64,000 nucleotides of DNA. Source: CBDHGY01 sp965263325 (GTDB lineage: Bacteria > Pseudomonadota > Alphaproteobacteria > Caulobacterales > Hyphomonadaceae). A model generated the notes under the pieces. The model did no database searches and was not told the DNA's origin. It was given only the letters and a program-made list of their open reading frames with translations. This document shows positions 32,833 to 40,886 of the stretch, in pieces (within the stretch, counting starts at the first letter, position 1; every line of letters starts with the position of its first letter). The DNA lies in contig CBDHGY010000002.1 of NCBI GenBank assembly GCA_965263325.1, forward strand, positions 1,736,001 to 1,800,000. Direction: 5' to 3'. The position numbers were made by a program, and so were the translations under genes.

Positions 32833-33861
32833 TCACTCTGCCGCAACAGGGCCCTGCTTGATCTTGTCGAATTTGCCCCACACGCCGTCATCGCCGTGCC
32901 AGTCGCCCTTTGTTGCGCCTTTGGAATATTCCGTCGCGCGGGCTTCAAAGAAGTTGGCATGTTCTACACCGTTCAGGATTTCTGTTAGCCACGGCAGCGG
33001 GTGATCGGTGATGCTATAAATTGGTTCCAGTTTCAGCTGGCCCAGACGCCAATCAGCGATGTAGCGAATGTACTGCTTGATATCGTCAGGTGTCATGCCT
33101 TGCACGTCGCCCGCCTCGAAGGCGAGTTCGATGAATTTGTCCTCCAGGCTGACGACTGTTTCACAGCATTCCCGAATCCGCTGACGGAGTTCGTCATTCA
33201 TTATGCCCGTTTCTTTACAGAACTGATGGAACAGTTTGATCATACCCTCGCAGTGAAGCGACTCATCGCGAATTGACCAAGTTACGATCTGCCCCATGCC
33301 TTTCATCTTGTTAAAGCGCGGGAAGTTCATCAGCATTGCGAAAGATGCAAATAGCTGCAGGCCCTCAGTAAAGGCACCGAACACGGCCATCGAAACCGCA
33401 ATATCTTCATAACTCTCAGTGCCAAACTGACCGAGATAATCGTGTTTGGCAGCCATTTCCTCGTATTCCATAAAGGCCGAGAATTCAGAGTCGGGCATGC
33501 CGATTGTCTCGAGCAAAAGCGCATAAGCCGCAATGTGGATGGTCTCCATATTCGAGAAGCTCGCAAGCATCATGGACACCTCTGTTGGCTTAAACAGCGG
33601 CATGTAGTGTTCCATGTAGTTTGCGCCGACTTCCACATCCGATTGCGTGAAGAAGCGGAATATTTGGGTTAGCAGATTGCGCTCGCCATCGCTCAGATTG
33701 ACCGCCCAGTCTTTGCAATCTTCACCGAGCGGCACCTCCTCCGGCATCCAGTGAACCTGCTGCTGCTTCTTCCAGAACTCATAGGCCCATGGATAGCGAA
33801 ACGGTTTGTAAGCGTGACTTGGTGTTAGCAATCCAGGCAAATTCAATGCGGTATCAGCCAT
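32833..33861 (-). CDS. nrdB: class Ia ribonucleoside-diphosphate reductase small subunit
   Basis: A 342-residue NrdB from ATG 33861 (MADTALNLPGLL). It holds the diiron/tyrosyl radical that starts ribonucleotide reduction. The SNMETIHIAAYALLLETI segment carries the radical Tyr in the position of E. coli Y122, and EYEEMAAKHDYL, the SIRDESLHCEGMIKLFHQF helix (Glu/His iron ligands) and the C-terminal tail that docks to NrdA are present. There is no ATP-cone. A NrdR box lies 43 bases upstream. It is 3.7 kb from nrdA on the same strand rather than adjacent to it. Confidence 0.96.
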   Translation of the reverse strand: MADTALNLPGLLTPSHAYKPFRYPWAYEFWKKQQQVHWMPEEVPLGEDCKDWAVNLSDGERNLLTQIFRFFTQSDVEVGANYMEHYMPLFKPTEVSMMLASFSNMETIHIAAYALLLETIGMPDSEFSAFMEYEEMAAKHDYLGQFGTESYEDIAVSMAVFGAFTEGLQLFASFAMLMNFPRFNKMKGMGQIVTWSIRDESLHCEGMIKLFHQFCKETGIMNDELRQRIRECCETVVSLEDKFIELAFEAGDVQGMTPDDIKQYIRYIADWRLGQLKLEPIYSITDHPLPWLTEILNGVEHANFFEARATEYSKGATKGDWHGDDGVWGKFDKIKQGPVAAE

Positions 33862-33903
33862 TTCCGCGGGCTCCCTCAAAATCGTAATGTATGAACAACA
33901 ACG

Positions 33904-33916
33904 CTATATATAGTGT
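33904..33916 (-). promoter_or_regulatory. NrdR box upstream of nrdB
   Basis: On the minus strand this reads ACACTATATATAG, an exact fit to the ACAC-A/T-ATATAT-x-G NrdR box. It is 43 bases upstream of the nrdB ATG. No clear second box is seen 31-32 bases away. Confidence 0.75.
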
Positions 33917-34001
33917 CTGAATGGCTCGTTAACCGCAAGGGATAGATGGCCGCGGTGTCGCAGCCATCCACAATTCGTCCACAGATTTGAGCGAAAAACG
34001 C

Positions 34002-34436
34002 TTAACCTGCAGCGCAGCCACCGTCTTCCAGTTGTCCACCAACTCGGTCAAGCAATCGGCCTGTTTGTTGGAAGTCATCCTCCGTGAATGAGTGACCGCC
34101 CGTGCCTGCCCTTAGCTGCTCTTCCAGTTTCTCAGCGGCACCCTCCACGCCAACGCCGTCGGATGTTCGGATCGCGCTAACAGCTTTCATAACGGTGAGA
34201 TGTAAGGCGCGCTCTGCTTCGCCCATTGCATCCACAGTTGTGCCAAAGCAAGCACAGACCGCCGATGGTGTTACGCCGTCTTCCGCCATCTCGCTCGCGA
34301 TCTCAGCATCGCCGCTTACGAGTTCGTTGCAAATTTCGGCGGACGTCAGTTCTGCGACAGTTGTTTCACCGGTTTCTCCGCCGCCACATGCGGCCAGAAC
34401 AAACACCGACGCGGTGAAAAGAATGTACTTCATCAA
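34002..34436 (-). CDS. small Cys-containing lipoprotein, CAC family
   Basis: A 144-residue lipoprotein (signal TASVFVLAACGGG, lipidated Cys17). The mature region has IC, a CAC triplet (SAVCACFGTTVDAMGEAERAL) and a C-terminal GGCAAG, with predicted helices between. This cysteine layout resembles the lipoprotein at 4249-4662, so they are likely paralogues. It is on the same strand as nrdB, 140 bases upstream of it, and may have its own promoter. The function is unknown. Confidence 0.72.
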   Translation of the reverse strand: MMKYILFTASVFVLAACGGGETGETTVAELTSAEICNELVSGDAEIASEMAEDGVTPSAVCACFGTTVDAMGEAERALHLTVMKAVSAIRTSDGVGVEGAAEKLEEQLRAGTGGHSFTEDDFQQTGRLLDRVGGQLEDGGCAAG

Positions 34437-34579
34437 ATTATCCCCTCAGTTTGGCGAATACGATTCGCCGCTGCATGGTCGCACATCTCGGTGCGACTCA
34501 GCAAGAATTGGTACGCCACAAAGACGAAAACGACCGCACCATCCGCTGCGACCGTTATCAATGCATTGTACTAATTGGG

Positions 34580-35461
34580 TTATTTTCGGAGCGTAAAGCT
34601 CACACCTGCAAAGTCTTCGTTTTCCGTCACACCTTGAAGGCCGCGCTCATGATACGAAACTTCACGGCGAATGTAGCTGAGAGAGAGCTGCCCAGCACCG
34701 CGCTGGACGGAAACGCCAGCCTGCATATCTCCGACCGTTACCTGATCGCGCAGCGCCATATTATCAGAGTCAAAATCTGAGAGACCATTTTCACCTGGTT
34801 CATAGGTAAGTGCCTCGCCATCAGCGCCGGCAAAAATATACCAGGAATTCGGCGCATCGTCTGAGCCGCGTTTGTCAAAGTTTTGTCCAATCCGAACCTC
34901 ACCGCCGAAACTGCGGGTCTTTAGTTCGCCCTGCTCACTGTAAGCCAGGCGCGGAACCACGCCGAGATCAAATGCAAGACCTGTAACTTCGCTTGGGGCA
35001 TCAAGCTGGAACTCGGCAGCAAAATCCTTGTCTTCTTCGCTCGCGCCTGGAGAAATCAATTCTTCGGCATTCTGGCGCGCCGCAATCAACTCAACAGCTT
35101 CGGATTTCGACCACTCTGTTGTTGCAAGGGCTGCCTCAGCGGTGTTCGCCATCACGGACAGGCGGATAGCAGCATCTTCTTCCTCAGTAATAGACGCTGA
35201 TGGAAGCGCAGCAGAGAAAATCGTGCTCGGTTCAGGAACAATTGTTGTGTCGAGATCTGGTAATCCTGCGGGAGTGCTTGCCGATATTTCTGGCACTCCA
35301 AGCGGCGCGGAAGTTGTGAGCTTTATACCTTCACTCGGTTCCGCTGCGGTGCTTACTCCAGCATCAAAATCAGTCCCACTGGTTGCGGTTGTGCAACCCT
35401 GACATGCCAGAACGGCAAAAGTGGATGCGGCAATGGCGAACATGCGTCCTCTACCTCTCAT
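34580..35461 (-). CDS. envelope protein with LpxR-like C-terminal strands
   Basis: A 293-residue exported protein. Its N-terminus has a signal with possible lipobox (FAVLACQGC), then about 90 low-complexity residues rich in Ser, Thr, Ala and Pro, then helices. The last about 110 residues alternate like outer-membrane beta strands (RSFGGEVRIGQNFDKRG, SWYIFAGADGEALTYEP, GQLSLSYIRREVSYHERG) and end VSFTLRK. The C-terminal phrases recall DUF2219/LpxR lipid A deacylase relatives, but only part of the barrel would be present, so the assignment is weak. It lies between the nrdA terminator and the Cys lipoprotein. Confidence 0.65.
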   Translation of the reverse strand: MRGRGRMFAIAASTFAVLACQGCTTATSGTDFDAGVSTAAEPSEGIKLTTSAPLGVPEISASTPAGLPDLDTTIVPEPSTIFSAALPSASITEEEDAAIRLSVMANTAEAALATTEWSKSEAVELIAARQNAEELISPGASEEDKDFAAEFQLDAPSEVTGLAFDLGVVPRLAYSEQGELKTRSFGGEVRIGQNFDKRGSDDAPNSWYIFAGADGEALTYEPGENGLSDFDSDNMALRDQVTVGDMQAGVSVQRGAGQLSLSYIRREVSYHERGLQGVTENEDFAGVSFTLRK

Positions 35462-35633
35462 CAGGCCAACTCCAACTCTACTCCCCCAAGAGTAAGCCTG
35501 ATCACTATTACGTTACCATGAAGAACCCGGGCTTCCGAGTCCCCGATATGCAAAATTTTATTAACATTCGCTGTTGCAACAGAATTCTAACGAAATCCGG
35601 CTAATTTGATGTAAATTTGGGGTATTTTTGCGC

Positions 35634-35659
35634 AAAAGGCGGACCGAAGCCCGCCTTTT
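35634..35659 (-). terminator. intrinsic terminator of nrdA
   Basis: A 9-bp stem AAAAGGCGG/CCGCCTTTT (35634-35642 with 35651-35659) with an eight-base loop lies 34 bases after the nrdA stop; the minus-strand copy ends in TTTT. It separates nrdA from the downstream genes. The 230-base gap 35462-35692 otherwise holds only the promoter region of the 34580 gene. Confidence 0.85.
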
Positions 35660-35692
35660 CAAATTAACCAAATGAACTTTTTCAGAGCAATC

Positions 35693-37558
35693 CTACTGAC
35701 AGGCGAGACATTCCTCGTAGTCAGCTTCAGGCATTTCCATCATACCATTTGTCGCCTCTTTTTCTGCCGCGCCAGCAAAGGCTGCACGCTGTACCGATTT
35801 GGAACGACAATAATAGAGAGACTTCAAGCCCTTTTCCCATGCCTTCCAGTGCAACATGTGCAGATCCCATTTCGCGATGTCGCCCGGCAGGAACAAATTC
35901 AGCGATTGTGCCTGGCAAATATATGGCGTGCGATCAGCGGCATGCTCGATGATCCATCGCTGATCGAGCTCAAACGCAGTCTTAAACACATCCTTCTCGT
36001 GCTCATCCAGGCAATCGAGGTGCTGAACAGAGCCCTCATGCTCAAGGATCGACGTCCAGATGGCATCTGTGTTTTGACCTTTTTGCTCGAGCAACTTTTC
36101 GAGCTGCTGATTCTTCACCGTGAAGGACCCAGATAGTGTTTTATGCGTGTAGACGTTTGCTGGGATGGGCTCGATACCCGCCGAAGTGCCGCCACAAATA
36201 ATCGAGATCGACGCCGTGGGTGCAACTGCCATTTTGTGGCTGAACCGCGCCATCATGCCAGCATCCTTGGCGTCTTCGCAGGCGCCGCGCTCATGCGCGA
36301 GCTTCACAGAAGCTGCATCAGCACCGCGGCGAATATGCTTGAACATTTTCTCGTTCCACACTTTCGCCATCGCGCTTTCCATTGAGACATTCATGGACTG
36401 CAGGAAGGAATGGAAGCCCATAAGGCCAAGACCAACAGAGCGCTCGCGCTTGGCAGAATATACTGCGCGATCCATCTCTGGCGGGGCACGTTCGATGAAA
36501 TCTTCCAGGACATTATCGAGGAAACGCATGATGTCTTCGATAAACATCTCTTCCTTCGACCACTCCATAAATTTCTCTGCATTTACAGAGGACAAGCAGC
36601 AAACGGCCGTGCGCTCTTCTCCGCGGTGGTCCTGTCCAGTTGCGAGCGTAATCTCAGAGCAAAGATTTGACTGGGTAACTTGCAGGCCAAGCTTGCGCTG
36701 GTGCGCTGGCATCGCATTGTTCACAGTATCGGTGAACAGCAAGTACGGCTCGCCTGTCTGAATGCGTAGTTCAAGAATCTTCTGCCAGATCTTGCGCGCA
36801 TTTACCGTTTTGATGACTTCATTCGTCTTTGGCGAGATAAGACCAAATTCCTCGTCGTTCTTCACTGCCTCCATGAAGTCATCAGTGATGTTGATGCCGT
36901 GGTGGAGATTGAGCGATTTGCGGTTGAAGTCGCCGGACGCTTTGCGGATTTCCAGGAATTCTTCGATTTCCGGGTGATGTACATCAAGATAGCACGCAGC
37001 CGATCCGCGGCGAAGCGACCCTTGAGAAATCGCAAGCGTCAGCGAGTCCATCACACGAATGAATGGGATGATCCCGGAGGTTTCGCCGTTCTGGCCGACT
37101 TTCTCACCGATAGAGCGGACATTGCCCCAATAGGTGCCGATACCGCCGCCATTCGACGCTAGCCAGACATTCTCTGTCCACGTCTCAACGATGTCATCCA
37201 GCGAGTCGCCAACCTGGTTCAGAAAGCACGAGATCGGCAATCCGCGATCTGCGCCGCCATTTGAAAGGACGGGCGTCGACGGCATGAACCATAGCTTCGA
37301 CATATAATCATAAAGACGCTGGGCGTGGTCCTGATCGTCTGCAAACGCTTTTGAGACGCGGACAAACATATCCTGGTAGCTTTCGCCCGGAAGAAGATAG
37401 CGGTCTTCCAGAGTGGTTTTGCCGAACTCTGTCAGCAGATCATTCCGGCTCTCATCGATTTCGATATGAATGTCCGAAACAACGCGCAAATTCGCTTTAG
37501 GGGCCCCCTTGCGGCGATCCCGAGTTTTAGTGGCAATGGCGGCGTCAATAACGGACAT
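35693..37558 (-). CDS. nrdA: ribonucleoside-diphosphate reductase large subunit, no ATP-cone
   Basis: A 621-residue catalytic subunit that reduces ribonucleotides to deoxyribonucleotides. The catalytic cysteines are in GLPISCFLNQ and SNLCSEITL, the NxCxE core is plain, the radical-transfer Tyr pair is in KSLYYCRSKS, and the C-terminal redox pair is CLACQ at the very end. The N-terminus enters directly into the alpha domain (LTEFGKTTLEDRYLLPGESY), so the ATP-cone that provides dATP shut-off in the E. coli enzyme is missing. It has a 370-base leader with NrdR boxes, a CtrA box and GANTC sites, and ends at a terminator. Confidence 0.96.
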   Translation of the reverse strand: MSVIDAAIATKTRDRRKGAPKANLRVVSDIHIEIDESRNDLLTEFGKTTLEDRYLLPGESYQDMFVRVSKAFADDQDHAQRLYDYMSKLWFMPSTPVLSNGGADRGLPISCFLNQVGDSLDDIVETWTENVWLASNGGGIGTYWGNVRSIGEKVGQNGETSGIIPFIRVMDSLTLAISQGSLRRGSAACYLDVHHPEIEEFLEIRKASGDFNRKSLNLHHGINITDDFMEAVKNDEEFGLISPKTNEVIKTVNARKIWQKILELRIQTGEPYLLFTDTVNNAMPAHQRKLGLQVTQSNLCSEITLATGQDHRGEERTAVCCLSSVNAEKFMEWSKEEMFIEDIMRFLDNVLEDFIERAPPEMDRAVYSAKRERSVGLGLMGFHSFLQSMNVSMESAMAKVWNEKMFKHIRRGADAASVKLAHERGACEDAKDAGMMARFSHKMAVAPTASISIICGGTSAGIEPIPANVYTHKTLSGSFTVKNQQLEKLLEQKGQNTDAIWTSILEHEGSVQHLDCLDEHEKDVFKTAFELDQRWIIEHAADRTPYICQAQSLNLFLPGDIAKWDLHMLHWKAWEKGLKSLYYCRSKSVQRAAFAGAAEKEATNGMMEMPEADYEECLACQ

Positions 37559-37610
37559 GTCTTCTCCCCGAAGATTAAGCTATACATCAGGAGTCAGCCC
37601 CTAAGAGACG

Positions 37611-37654
37611 CCATATAAGGTGCCTCAGCCCTCCTTCAATACTAGATATAGTGT
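37611..37654 (-). promoter_or_regulatory. tandem NrdR boxes upstream of nrdA
   Basis: A strong box at 37642-37654 (minus strand ACACTATATCTAG) and a weaker one at 37611-37623 (8 of 13 positions shared) are exactly 31 bases apart. This is the usual three-turn spacing of paired NrdR boxes. They lie 53-96 bases upstream of the nrdA ATG. Confidence 0.7.
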
Positions 37655-37720
37655 CTGATGGTTAAGGAGGGGTCAACGGAGAAATTCGCGAAACCGTCAT
37701 ATTTCTCCGTGGAATTCTCC

Positions 37721-37736
37721 TTAATGGGGAGTTAAC
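37721..37736. promoter_or_regulatory. full CtrA box in the nrdA leader
   Basis: TTAATGGGGAGTTAAC is an exact TTAA-N7-TTAAC site, the binding sequence of the cell-cycle master regulator CtrA in Caulobacterales. It is 163 bases upstream of nrdA. Four GANTC (CcrM methylation) sites surround it at 37591, 37744, 37861 and 37885. Confidence 0.6.
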
Positions 37737-37913
37737 ACTCTGGGATTCTCAATGGCAATAGGCGAGCTTGAGTACACCTCCTGTATTGAACAAAATTCTG
37801 GCCGCGGATCTCTCCCCAGCAGCCAAAAATTTTTTCTAAGAAAATCGGAAATTTTGCCGAGAATCGCACCGATGCGACGTCGCAGATTCGGGGGTGAGGT
37901 CGCACCGAAACCT

Positions 37914-37926
37914 CTACATATAGTGT
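37914..37926 (-). promoter_or_regulatory. distal NrdR box
   Basis: The minus strand reads ACACTATATGTAG, a good NrdR box 356 bases upstream of nrdA and three bases beyond the stop of the serine hydrolase gene. It could serve a second, distal nrdA promoter or DNA looping. The gap 37559-37929 otherwise holds no gene. Confidence 0.5.
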
Positions 37927-37929
37927 CGG

Positions 37930-39189
37930 CTAGTTTTCGAGGCTCACTTCTGGAAAGGCCCGGGCGATTTCCTGGCTCCAATCAAACAGTGCATTCCAGT
38001 TGTCTGTGTTGTTTGCCATTTGGCCGGTACGCACGATCACAAGGTCGCGCGAGGGAACGATGGAAATGCTCTGCCCCTCGCTACCATTCGCATTGAACGT
38101 ATCCCAAGGCGGCGAGGTGAGCGCTTGCGCACGTGTCGGCTCATCGCCGTAGGTCGTGATCCAGAAGCCTGCCGCATAGGTGTTGCTGTTCTCTGGCGGG
38201 GTTTCGGTGCGCGAGAAGTCAACCCAGCCTTCCGGAAGCAGGCGCTCACCCTCCCATACGCCATTACGGAGGTAGAGATACCCGAATTTGGCGTAATCAT
38301 GCGCCGAGGCCCAGACGTTCGACCCGCCGAGATAGGTTCCGGCGGCATCCAATTCGGGTTGGAAGTCAGCTCCTAGCCGGTTTGAGAGAACGAGCCGAAT
38401 TGAATCTGCCATGATAGCCCCACCATTTTCGTTGGGAATGGAAACTTTATTCCCATCAACAGCGGCGAGAGGAAACTCCGACTCACAATCCGCGCCGGGA
38501 GCAAGGAAAGAACAAGCGACAATCGCATTCTCGTATGCAATCTTCTGGTGTTCACCAAGCGCCCACCCAATCATGTGATAGCCCGCCGTCGAATATTTCC
38601 ATGTATCGCCGGGCGTGGTCTCGGGCACTATGTTCTCTACGGCAAACGCAGCGACATCCGTTTTGCCCGTGCCAAACATCATATCAATGAACAAATTTTG
38701 ATGCAGCGGCACTTCGGAGAGTTCGTGATTGGAGAGGCCTTCGGTCATGTTTAGCCAGTGTCGCCAGCTGATGTCGCGGCGCGGATCGCCTTCCGGATAC
38801 GGCGACGGCATGGGGTCATCTATGCTTTCGATCAGGCCAAGATGCACCGCGCGGCCGACCAAGGCGCTCGTGATCGATTTCGCGACCGACCAGCTGATCT
38901 GCTTCGTGTCTTTCGTGAAGCCCTCGCGGTAGGCCTCCGCCACGATCTGCCCGCGATGCACAATCACGATCGACCGGGTCTCGCCCATGACATCTGGTTT
39001 TTCGCCCGCCATAGCTTTATCGATGAGCGGCTGAACTAGCTCCGCCGTTTCAGAAGGCATGTCACCATAGGTCCAGCCATCTGTCGGCCACTCAACGCCG
39101 TCCGGATGCGGGGTAAGCGGATGCAGCTCTTGCGCGCTCGCCGGAAAACAAACGAGTAAAGCAGCAATCATTGAAATAAACTTGCGCAC
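37930..39189 (-). CDS. exported serine hydrolase (beta-lactamase/class C fold)
   Basis: A 419-residue protein with a Sec signal (MIAALLVCFPASAQ). The SxxK nucleophile is in ISWSVAKSITSALVGR and the YxN-like motif is WKYSTAGYHMIGW, with Thr replacing the usual Asn. A C-terminal GSEGQSISIVPSRDLVIVRTGQ strand closes the fold. The DISWRHWLNMTEGLSNHE block resembles 6-aminohexanoate-dimer hydrolase and EstB-like esterases. The substrate is unknown; antibiotic resistance should not be assumed. It is divergent from the 105-residue CSC protein gene, with 44 bases between starts, and precedes the nrdA leader on the same strand. Confidence 0.88.
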   Translation of the reverse strand: MRKFISMIAALLVCFPASAQELHPLTPHPDGVEWPTDGWTYGDMPSETAELVQPLIDKAMAGEKPDVMGETRSIVIVHRGQIVAEAYREGFTKDTKQISWSVAKSITSALVGRAVHLGLIESIDDPMPSPYPEGDPRRDISWRHWLNMTEGLSNHELSEVPLHQNLFIDMMFGTGKTDVAAFAVENIVPETTPGDTWKYSTAGYHMIGWALGEHQKIAYENAIVACSFLAPGADCESEFPLAAVDGNKVSIPNENGGAIMADSIRLVLSNRLGADFQPELDAAGTYLGGSNVWASAHDYAKFGYLYLRNGVWEGERLLPEGWVDFSRTETPPENSNTYAAGFWITTYGDEPTRAQALTSPPWDTFNANGSEGQSISIVPSRDLVIVRTGQMANNTDNWNALFDWSQEIARAFPEVSLEN

Positions 39190-39233
39190 GGACTCCAGCC
39201 TCCCCTAATCTCTGCCCACCATAGGGGCTGAAT

Positions 39234-39551
39234 ATGAAATACGTCAAAGTGCTCGCGATAATTTTAGTCAGTTTGGCCGTGCTTGCAGGCGTCGCTTGGC
39301 AAATCTGGGGTAAGGGCATTAAAGCCCAAGCCGAAATTGGCGCAGCTTTCGCGGCCAAGCATGTGTGTTCCTGCATACACATCGCTGAGCGCACGATGGA
39401 TAGTTGCCGCAATGACTTTGTCGGCGATGACTTCAAGAGCTTTACATTTGAAAGCGGCGACGAATTTGTTACCGCGAACGCCCCTTACGGATTAGGGGAA
39501 GCCAGGGCGAAGTTTGAACCCGGCCTCGGCTGCGCGCTGGTAGATTCTTAG
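39234..39551 (+). CDS. small membrane-anchored CSC-motif protein
   Basis: A 105-residue protein with an N-terminal membrane helix (VLAIILVSLAVLAGVAWQIW). It is followed by a periplasmic domain with four cysteines: CSC in KHVCSCIHIAERTMDSC and one near the C-terminus (LGCAL). The ERTMDSCRNDF phrase looks conserved. It is divergent from the serine hydrolase, and the pair may work together. Its stop is three bases from the stop of the DUF3298 gene. The function is unknown. Confidence 0.72.
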   Translation: MKYVKVLAIILVSLAVLAGVAWQIWGKGIKAQAEIGAAFAAKHVCSCIHIAERTMDSCRNDFVGDDFKSFTFESGDEFVTANAPYGLGEARAKFEPGLGCALVDS

Positions 39552-39554
39552 AGC

Positions 39555-40427
39555 CTACTTGTCCGTCTCGTAGACAGGCTCGCCGCCAAACATTCCTGAA
39601 AATACAGGTGCAAGCATTGGCGCTGCATCCGCTGCGCTCACCAGGATTTCGTACGACCCCTCTGCATACGCCCCGACATCATACGGTGAGTAGTGGACAA
39701 CAAGACCGCCAAACTTCTCAGCCTCCGTTGATGGAACGAGTGTGACTTCACCAAACCAGAAATCTGTCTCCACTGGAAATACTTCTGCCACTTCACCGCG
39801 AAGCATTGGCAAATCTTCCGGCTCCATCGACATGCGCGTTTGTTTCATTTTTGCCAGCTCTTCCATAAGGAGCGCCTTCATCGCCGCCTCCCCACTTTCA
39901 GACAGCAAATTTTTCGGAACAATATCCTGCCCTTTTGATCGATCGTGGATGATCCCGCCAATCAGATAATTTGGGTGCGCGCCGCCTGTGAAGAACATAT
40001 TGAAGTATTCTACAGAGATAACGTTCCCTACGCGCGCAGATTTCTTGTAATCATACTGATAATCATGAGGCATGAAAAAATCGAATTCTGCTTCTTCCTC
40101 GGCGGCGTCTTTGGCCTTTACCAGCGCCGTTTCCAATTCAGATTTTATCCGTGCTGCGAGGGCCGGCGCGAACGACACAATTTCCTCATCAATCGTTGCC
40201 GCAGCCGTTATGTGTTCAGTATCGATGGTAATAGAGATTGGCCCTTCAGATTCGGCCACCTCGGCGATGGCGGGAATTTTTTCCGCAGCCGGCTGAGCAT
40301 CTTCCGCTATTTCAGGTGCAGGCACATCCAGCTCTGTGACAGGCTCCAAAGGCGTATCCACACTGTCGCGCGCGCAAGCCGACAGAACTGCAAATGCGGC
40401 GATCGTGGTTCCTAATCGAATGAGCAT
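39555..40427 (-). CDS. DUF3298/DUF4163-type (RsiV-like) lipoprotein
   Basis: About 290 residues from ATG 40427, which has AAGGGA upstream. The lipobox is FAVLSAC. After an acidic linker, a DUF4163-like half (ISITIDTEHITAAATIDEEI) leads to a DUF3298 half with the family phrase MFFTGGAHPNYLIGGIIHD and a C-terminal VVHYSPYDVGAYAEGSYEILV. These paired domains also occur in the anti-sigma factor RsiV and in lysozyme-binding proteins, but here without a cytoplasmic anti-sigma part. A periplasmic binding role is likely; the ligand is unknown. Confidence 0.85.
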   Translation of the reverse strand: MLIRLGTTIAAFAVLSACARDSVDTPLEPVTELDVPAPEIAEDAQPAAEKIPAIAEVAESEGPISITIDTEHITAAATIDEEIVSFAPALAARIKSELETALVKAKDAAEEEAEFDFFMPHDYQYDYKKSARVGNVISVEYFNMFFTGGAHPNYLIGGIIHDRSKGQDIVPKNLLSESGEAAMKALLMEELAKMKQTRMSMEPEDLPMLRGEVAEVFPVETDFWFGEVTLVPSTEAEKFGGLVVHYSPYDVGAYAEGSYEILVSAADAAPMLAPVFSGMFGGEPVYETDK

Positions 40428-40484
40428 GTTGATCCCTTTATAAATCTGGCAAATCCTACGCTGACACCCAGTGCTTAGCAATTG

Positions 40485-40886
40485 CTAGAGCTGCGACTCA
40501 GAAAGCCCGGTCAGGATTTGCATAGCGTCGCACGCCCGAGACTGCGGGACAAATATATGGTCATGATAGAAGCCCGAGACGGCATTGGTGCTAATGCCAT
40601 GTTTCGCTAGCGCCGAACACATCGCCGCCAGAAATCCGACCGCAGCCAGCGATGAGTGCACGTTCAGCGTTATGCGGGCATAAATTTCCGAAATCTGGAG
40701 ATCCAACTCTTTAGCGTCTGCGGCCTTCAGGATGAGCGTTTCGCCCTCGTCTTCAACAAAACGCATAATCACCGGGATATGTGCATAGGCGCTCGACGCA
40801 GCTGTTGTGGCGAACACGTATTCCTCTTGATCCAGTACGGGAGACATTTCCTCGATCAGCGTGCGTAGATTTGTTTCACCACTCAT
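40485..40886 (-). CDS. ACT-domain protein
   Basis: A 133-residue cytoplasmic protein with two ACT-like halves: a DUF2241-type N-terminus (MSGETNLRTLIEEMSPVLDQEEYVFATT) and an ACT_7 C-terminus (ITLNVHSSLAAVGFLAAMCSALAKHGISTNAVSGFYHDHIFVP). Such proteins are thought to bind amino acids. Its start overlaps by four bases the stop of the GNAT gene, so the two are translationally coupled. The regulatory target is unknown. Confidence 0.88.
   Translation of the reverse strand: MSGETNLRTLIEEMSPVLDQEEYVFATTAASSAYAHIPVIMRFVEDEGETLILKAADAKELDLQISEIYARITLNVHSSLAAVGFLAAMCSALAKHGISTNAVSGFYHDHIFVPQSRACDAMQILTGLSESQL

Noticed and set aside
33961..33990. Two TCCACA elements 12 bases apart upstream of nrdB, possibly DnaA boxes
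   Set aside because: Each differs from TTATCCACA at two positions and there is no origin-like AT-rich region; too weak to list.
37930..39189. Serine hydrolase as a true beta-lactamase
   Set aside because: The YxN motif is changed to YST and the sequence resembles aminohexanoate-dimer hydrolase/esterase relatives; resistance is not supported.
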